Source: Prochlorococcus sp. AG-409-D14 (lineage in GTDB: Bacteria > Cyanobacteriota > Cyanobacteriia > PCC-6307 > Cyanobiaceae). From it: a stretch of 64,000 bases of DNA. Location: NCBI GenBank assembly GCA_003215895.1, contig QCJR01000003.1:1-64000 (forward strand), given 5' to 3'. The notes below the pieces were generated by a model. The model made no database searches and was not told the DNA's origin. It saw only the letters and a list, made by a program, of their open reading frames with translations. A program made the position numbers and the translations under genes. The first letter of the stretch is position 1. The number at the start of each line of letters is the position of its first letter. Positions 58,732-64,000 of the stretch are shown here, one piece after another.

Positions 58732-60720
58732 ATGACCTCAACAATTTCGAAAGCTCAAAAAGGACTAGTAAGCCAACTTGTAAAATTACGAAAGCTTACT
58801 CAGCCATATTTTCTACCTTATACAAAAAACAATGGCTGGCTATTTGTCTATTTATTATTAGCTTTATTATTTTGTGTAGGCGGAACAGTTCTATTTTTGC
58901 TAACAGGTTTAATGAGCCTGTTAACCAATGTAGCTCCAGAGATAACAAACCAATTTTTAGGAGGTGTTCAAAATTCCTTAAAGCTCATATGGGATGGTCC
59001 TTCAGGAATAATAATTTCAAGTTTGTTTGCCTTAGGAATTTTTTCATTTATTACGGTTCGTGGTCAGCTAAGGCAAAAAAGATGGCTTCCTTGGCTTTTG
59101 CTAGGAGTAATTATTTTGATGTTATTGTCTGTCAATGGAATTAACGCTGGAATTACTTTTCTTGTTAGAGATATAACTAATGCATTAATACAAAAAAATG
59201 AAAATGAAAGTTATAAAAATTTGTGGATTCTTGGAATTTGTTTTATCGCAGCTCTTCCAATAAGAAGCTTTCAATTTTATTTTTCAGCAAAGCTTCAGCT
59301 TTTATGGAGAGAGTGGTTATCTAAAAGCCTAATAACCGACTATTTGGATGAGAGGACATATTATATATTAAATCCCAACGATGAATCTGCAACGAATGTA
59401 GATAATCCAGATCAAAGAATTACAGAAGATGCTAGAGACTTTACTGCTCAAACAATTGATCTCTCGCTCAATATTTTTGATTCTTTATTAGTATTTTCAT
59501 TGAACATTTTTATTTTACTAAGTATAAGTAAGGAGTTAACACTTGCTCTGATAATTTACGCCACATTAGTTTCATCTTTGCTACTTTTTGCTAGTAGAAA
59601 ATTATTTAAATTAAACTATGATCAATTAAGATTTGAAGCTGATTTTCGTTATGGACTTGTTCATGTAAGAAACAACGCAGAATCAATTGCCTTCTATTCA
59701 GGTGAAAATCAAGAGGGAAAAGAAGTCAGTAGAAGACTAAAGTCTGTAGTTGATAACTTTAATCTTTTAATAGTTTGGGAAGCATTGTTAAGAGTACTCC
59801 AACGCTCTGGAATTTATGGAAGTGTTTTTATTCCTTTTATTATTCTCGCAGGACCAATTCTTAGCGGCCAAATGGACTATGGAAGTTTTCAACAAGCCAC
59901 TTTGAACTATAACCTTCTTGAGGGATCATTATTTTTTATCATTTATAAAATAGAGGCTTTAGCTAGATTTTCAGCTTCCATAGGCAGACTTGAAGGATTC
60001 CAATCAAACATGAATGAGATCAGAAATGACCAATTTGATGATTTCAAAGTGGAAATCAAAACGAACGATTCTATTATTCTTAAAAATGTAAGTATTAAAA
60101 CTCCTGGAAAAGAGAATTATCTAATTGATAATTTAAATCTTAGTATTAACTCTGGTCAAAGTTTACTTGTAGTAGGACCTTCTGGTTGTGGTAAAACGTC
60201 TTTACTTCGAGCTATTAGCGGTCTTTGGGCAATCCAATCTGGTGAAATAGAAACACCTTCAAATGGTGATTTACTCTTTATCCCTCAAAAACCATATATG
60301 ACTCTTGGCTCTTTAAGAGAACAGCTTTGTTACCCATTAGATAAAAATAGATTCAGTGATGACCACCTAAAAGCAGTTTTAGAGGAAGTCAAGTTACCTC
60401 AAATTATCCAAAGATATCCTGACCTAGATATCAAACAAGATTGGCAAAGGCTATTATCTCTTGGAGAGCAACAAAGGTTAGCTTTCGCAAGACTTTTACT
60501 AAATGCGCCTAAATATGTTGTTTTAGATGAAGCAACAAGTGCACTAGACGTAAATACAGAAAAACATCTTTATGAACTTCTTAACCAACGTGATATGGCA
60601 TGCATTAGCGTTGGTCATAGGCCAACACTAAAGAACTATCATGAAACTGTGCTTGAAATCACGGAGAGCAAAGGTTGGCGATTATTGCCAGCTGCAAGTT
60701 ACCAATTTACTGAGAGCTAG
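58732..60720 (+). CDS. ABC transporter, fused permease/ATPase (SbmA/BacA-like, ABCD-type)
   Basis: NPDQRITEDARDFTAQTIDLSLNIFDSLL; VVGPSGCGKTSLLRAISGLW; LSLGEQQRLAFARLLLNAPKYVVLDEATSALD. Confidence 0.9.
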   Translation: MTSTISKAQKGLVSQLVKLRKLTQPYFLPYTKNNGWLFVYLLLALLFCVGGTVLFLLTGLMSLLTNVAPEITNQFLGGVQNSLKLIWDGPSGIIISSLFALGIFSFITVRGQLRQKRWLPWLLLGVIILMLLSVNGINAGITFLVRDITNALIQKNENESYKNLWILGICFIAALPIRSFQFYFSAKLQLLWREWLSKSLITDYLDERTYYILNPNDESATNVDNPDQRITEDARDFTAQTIDLSLNIFDSLLVFSLNIFILLSISKELTLALIIYATLVSSLLLFASRKLFKLNYDQLRFEADFRYGLVHVRNNAESIAFYSGENQEGKEVSRRLKSVVDNFNLLIVWEALLRVLQRSGIYGSVFIPFIILAGPILSGQMDYGSFQQATLNYNLLEGSLFFIIYKIEALARFSASIGRLEGFQSNMNEIRNDQFDDFKVEIKTNDSIILKNVSIKTPGKENYLIDNLNLSINSGQSLLVVGPSGCGKTSLLRAISGLWAIQSGEIETPSNGDLLFIPQKPYMTLGSLREQLCYPLDKNRFSDDHLKAVLEEVKLPQIIQRYPDLDIKQDWQRLLSLGEQQRLAFARLLLNAPKYVVLDEATSALDVNTEKHLYELLNQRDMACISVGHRPTLKNYHETVLEITESKGWRLLPAASYQFTES

Positions 60721-60729
60721 TGTATTTCT

Positions 60730-60969
60730 ATGAACTCCAATACTGAAACAAACCAAAATAATCAGTCAATAGAACAAGATCAAACTGATTCAGAAATTAA
60801 AAATCTTTCACCTAGCGCAACCACAAATGATATTCCCGAATTTGGGTGGAGTGGCTATGCAGAGAGAATAAATGGAAGATTTGCAATGATTGGGCTAATG
60901 GCAGTTCTACTTATTGAAGCAATTAGCAAAATATCTTTCTTGGAATGGGCGGGAATAATTAATCAATAA
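60730..60969 (+). CDS. High-light-inducible protein
   Basis: FGWSGYAERINGRFAMIGLMAVLLIEAI with canonical ExxNGRxAMxG. Confidence 0.92.
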   Translation: MNSNTETNQNNQSIEQDQTDSEIKNLSPSATTNDIPEFGWSGYAERINGRFAMIGLMAVLLIEAISKISFLEWAGIINQ

Positions 60970-60980
60970 TCATTGTTTAA

Positions 60981-61949
60981 TTAATCATCAAATCTTGAGC
61001 TGTTATCTCTTGGTCTCGACTTTCTTGTGGAAGATGAATAAGAGCTTTTAGAAGAGGGTCTTTGATTTACAGGATTTGAACCAGAATTCTTTGTAGCTCT
61101 TCTACTAGCTCTACTCACTCCTTTTTCAGAACTAGAAAAGGCAGCATCTTCAATACTGTTAACAGTTTTAGAAGGCCTATTAGATCTATAAGAGGGCTTA
61201 GTTGCATCCTCAGAGTTTAGCCTTGAAGATGATGCTTGAGAGAGATTAGGCTCTCCATTCCTTCTTCGACTTGATGTTTGACTGTTGACTGAAGGGCGAC
61301 TACCTCGCCTAGTTTCTTGTCGACTAGTTCGCCTATCTCCAAAGCTTGAGGCTCTATCTGAGGACGAATTTGCATTATTAAAACGTCCCATTCTCCTATC
61401 TCTTTCATCTCCTCGAGAATTAATTTCTGAAGAACTAATATTTCTCGGTCTTCTACTTACAGCCTGCTCTGGTATTGCCGCCCTCGATGGACGCCTTACA
61501 TAATTATCATTATCTGAAAATTCTTCTTGATAATCTTCTCTACCAGAAAATCTTCTACTTATCGTTTGAGACTCGTCAAATCGATCATAATTCCTATCAG
61601 AGCCTGAATCAGACAAGCCTTGTCTAGAAGATCTTGGCAACTCAGGTTCATCATCAAAATATGAAGATCTTCGTGCCTGATCGGTTGCAATACCTCTCAA
61701 TCGAACACTTTCATAAGCAAAGAAAACAGTAGTTCCTGCAAGCAAAAACTGTCCAAACTGAAGAATGGGATCTAAACGCCATCCTTGAAAAAAGAGTATT
61801 CCACCACAGAGCAAGCCAATAGCGGCAAAAAACACATCGTAATCTCTTGCCAATGCTGGCTTAAAAGATCTAAGAAAATATAAGCCAGCTCCGCATACAG
61901 CAAGAACTATGCCAACAATGCTGGCCCAATTTAGACTGGCATTGACCAA
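60981..61949 (-). CDS. Ycf66 family protein with long Ser/Arg-rich tail
   Basis: N-terminal TM segments LNWASIVGIVLAVCGAGLYFLRSFKPALARDYDVFFAAIGLLCGGILFFQGWRLDPILQFGQFLLAGTTVFFAYESVRLRG; ~230-aa S/R/N-rich tail. Confidence 0.87.
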   Translation of the reverse strand: MVNASLNWASIVGIVLAVCGAGLYFLRSFKPALARDYDVFFAAIGLLCGGILFFQGWRLDPILQFGQFLLAGTTVFFAYESVRLRGIATDQARRSSYFDDEPELPRSSRQGLSDSGSDRNYDRFDESQTISRRFSGREDYQEEFSDNDNYVRRPSRAAIPEQAVSRRPRNISSSEINSRGDERDRRMGRFNNANSSSDRASSFGDRRTSRQETRRGSRPSVNSQTSSRRRNGEPNLSQASSSRLNSEDATKPSYRSNRPSKTVNSIEDAAFSSSEKGVSRASRRATKNSGSNPVNQRPSSKSSYSSSTRKSRPRDNSSRFDD

Positions 61950-62032
61950 GTTTGCCCTCTTGAATAAACATTTTCAGGTTGAAAACAACCCTATTTTGAT
62001 CAGTCTATGGCATAAACAGGTGATTGCTAGGG

Positions 62033-62203
62033 CTATCTACTCAATGCATCTTTTTGACTTACCCAAATCAATGCGGCAGCAGCAGGTGCAACTACCAAAG
62101 CTCCAGCTGCAAGAAAACTCCCTAGCATCCCAACAGCAGAGCTTGTAGCAGCTTCACTAGAAGCTCCAGCACTAAGGAACAAATTTAATAAATGAAAAGC
62201 CAT
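62033..62203 (-). CDS. psbX: Photosystem II protein PsbX
   Basis: [58 protein letters not shown] plus SQKD C-terminus typical of PsbX; adjacent to ycf66. Not in the supplied ORF track. Confidence 0.82.
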   Translation of the reverse strand: MAFHLLNLFLSAGASSEAATSSAVGMLGSFLAAGALVVAPAAAALIWVSQKDALSR

Positions 62204-62278
62204 TTCAGCTAATTCTTATGCAAGACCGAGTAATCTTAAGCAATAAAAGATGATTTATACCATCTATTCAATAATGCT

Positions 62279-62590
62279 TTGAGCTTTGTGATGCCTCTGT
62301 TAGTTAAAAGTCTTCCAACCCTACATTTTTTAATGGGTTTTGTAATAGGTTCGCTAACCCTTGCATTCCTTCTGAGAATTATTTTAACTTGGTACCCAAA
62401 AATAGATTTAAGAACTGGTTTTTGGCCAATTATCTTCTTAACAACTGAACCTGTACTGGTAGCTACGCGAAAAATCGTAGCTCCAATAGGAGGTGTAGAT
62501 GTTACTCCTATTATTTGGGTAGGTCTTTTAAGTCTTTTTCGAGAATTGTTTCTTGGTCAACAAGGTTTACTAACTCAAATTATATTTTAA
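62279..62590 (+). CDS. YggT family membrane protein
   Basis: LAFLLRIILTWYPKIDL...TEPVLVATRKIVAPIGGVDVTPIIWVGLLSLFRELFLG; GTG start possible. Confidence 0.88.
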   Translation: MSFVMPLLVKSLPTLHFLMGFVIGSLTLAFLLRIILTWYPKIDLRTGFWPIIFLTTEPVLVATRKIVAPIGGVDVTPIIWVGLLSLFRELFLGQQGLLTQIIF

Positions 62591-62602
62591 TCTTTTGGCT
62601 AT

Positions 62603-63946
62603 TTACAGCATTTCTTGTTCAACAAACTTTGTATGAACATCACCTTTTATAAATTCTTTTCTATTCAGTAACTTCAAATGAAAATCAATCGTAGTTGTAA
62701 TGCCTGTGACTGCACATTCATTCAAAGCTCTTTCCATGCGTTTAAGTGCAGCTTCTCTATCTCTTCCCCAAACAATTAATTTTCCTATTAGAGAATCATA
62801 AAAAGGGGGTATATCGTAACCGGTGTAAACATGGCTATCTACCCTGACACCTGGGCCACCAGGAGGCAACCAGCCTGTAATTTTGCCTGGAGAGGGTCTA
62901 AAATTATGACTAGGATCTTCAGCATTAATTCTGCATTCAATTGCATGTCCTTCAAGCTTAATCTCTGATTGACTAGATTGTAATTTTTCTCCTCCAGCAA
63001 TACGTAATTGTTCTGATATTAGATCCATACCAGTCACTAATTCTGTTACAGGATGCTCCACTTGAATGCGAGTATTCATTTCCATAAAGTAGAAATTTCC
63101 TTGCCTATCCAATAGGAATTCAACGGTCCCAGCACCTTCGTAATTAATACTTTTTGCAGCTGCAACAGCTGCTTCTCCCATTTTCAATCTCAAGTGATCA
63201 TCTAAAGCTGGACTTGGGGATTCCTCTAATAGTTTCTGATGCCGTCTTTGAATCGAGCAATCTCTCTCACCAAGGTGCACAACATTTCCAAAACGATCAG
63301 CAAGAATCTGAACCTCTACATGCCTGGGACGATCAATAAATTTCTCCATATATAGCCCTGGATTACCAAATGCAGCTTCTGCTTCCCCCTGTGCAGCTTT
63401 AAAAAGATTCTCCAATTCATCGGCATGTCCAACCAAACGCATCCCTCTTCCACCACCTCCTGCTGTTGCTTTAATCATTACTGGGTAGCCCATTTCAGAG
63501 GCAAGCTGAGATGCATCTGAAACGCTCTCTAACAGGCCTTCACTTCCGGGAACGGTAGGAACTCCAACCTTCTGCATCGTCGATTTAGCTGTCGACTTAT
63601 CACCCATTGAACGTATTGCATGAGGTGATGGGCCTACAAAAATCAGCCCATGGTCTCCACAAATCTCCGCAAAGCGATCATTCTCAGCTAAAAAGCCATA
63701 GCCAGGATGGATAGCATCAACACCTCTTGATGTTGCTGCAGCTAATATATTGGGAATATTTAGATAACTCTTACTACTAGGCGAATCTCCAACGCAAACA
63801 GCCTCATCAGCGAGTTGAACATGTAGCGCATTTTTATCGACAGTGCTGTAAACAGCAACCGTTGCAATCCCCATCTCACGACAACTACGGAGAATTCTTA
63901 AAGCTATTTCGCCTCGATTAGCTATCAGCAATTTGCCTATGGGCAT
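62603..63946 (-). CDS. accC: Acetyl-CoA carboxylase biotin carboxylase subunit
   Basis: [60 protein letters not shown]. Confidence 0.97.
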   Translation of the reverse strand: MPIGKLLIANRGEIALRILRSCREMGIATVAVYSTVDKNALHVQLADEAVCVGDSPSSKSYLNIPNILAAATSRGVDAIHPGYGFLAENDRFAEICGDHGLIFVGPSPHAIRSMGDKSTAKSTMQKVGVPTVPGSEGLLESVSDASQLASEMGYPVMIKATAGGGGRGMRLVGHADELENLFKAAQGEAEAAFGNPGLYMEKFIDRPRHVEVQILADRFGNVVHLGERDCSIQRRHQKLLEESPSPALDDHLRLKMGEAAVAAAKSINYEGAGTVEFLLDRQGNFYFMEMNTRIQVEHPVTELVTGMDLISEQLRIAGGEKLQSSQSEIKLEGHAIECRINAEDPSHNFRPSPGKITGWLPPGGPGVRVDSHVYTGYDIPPFYDSLIGKLIVWGRDREAALKRMERALNECAVTGITTTIDFHLKLLNRKEFIKGDVHTKFVEQEML

Positions 63947-64000
63947 TCAAATTTATTACGGCCTCAGGCGGATCGTATCAGTATCAGTGCCCAAGACAGA

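Noticed and set aside
61217-61503. ORFs 61217-61408 (-) and 61285-61503 (+) within the Ycf66 tail
   Set aside because: Overlap the Ser/Arg-rich coding region, where low complexity keeps alternative frames open; no independent support.
63154-63339. 61-aa plus-strand ORF opposite accC
   Set aside because: Antisense to a highly conserved biotin carboxylase.
1-64000. CRISPR array, toxin/restriction defence island or prophage
   Set aside because: No regularly spaced repeats, cas genes, methylase/restriction genes, structural phage genes or transposases were recognised; gene content is largely core cyanobacterial.

Overview
A 64-kb window of AT-rich, densely packed, mostly core chromosome. It looks like a marine picocyanobacterium, most likely Prochlorococcus; this is inferred from gene content (zds, NdhO, CRR7, PetL, PsbX, Ycf33, Ycf66, high-light-inducible proteins, sufBCDS, DUF3120/DUF4346/DUF2973/UPF0367). 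I identified about 60 protein-coding genes. They include five small ones absent from the supplied ORF track: PetL-like, PsbX, a 48-aa Hlip and two conserved-looking small membrane proteins. I also found one tRNA-Asn(GUU) and a truncated TPR protein at the left edge. I saw no rRNA, CRISPR array, integrase, transposase or prophage. The observations most worth follow-up are: (i) a Nif11-leader-like protein that stops one residue after a Gly-Gly motif, next to a divergent RHH regulator/unknown-gene pair with inverted repeats between them; (ii) a tandem PTPS fusion whose first domain has lost the DH motif, directly abutting a RibD_C/DHFR-like reductase; (iii) two divergent gene pairs whose start codons overlap as CATG; (iv) a long noncoding leader with an inverted repeat upstream of sufBCDS, with no sufR beside it; (v) a Ycf66 protein with a very long Ser/Arg-rich tail; (vi) a degenerate Hlip-like protein; (vii) a perfect hairpin overlapping the translation start region of a VKOR-thioredoxin fusion. 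All family assignments come from reading motifs; no database search was run.
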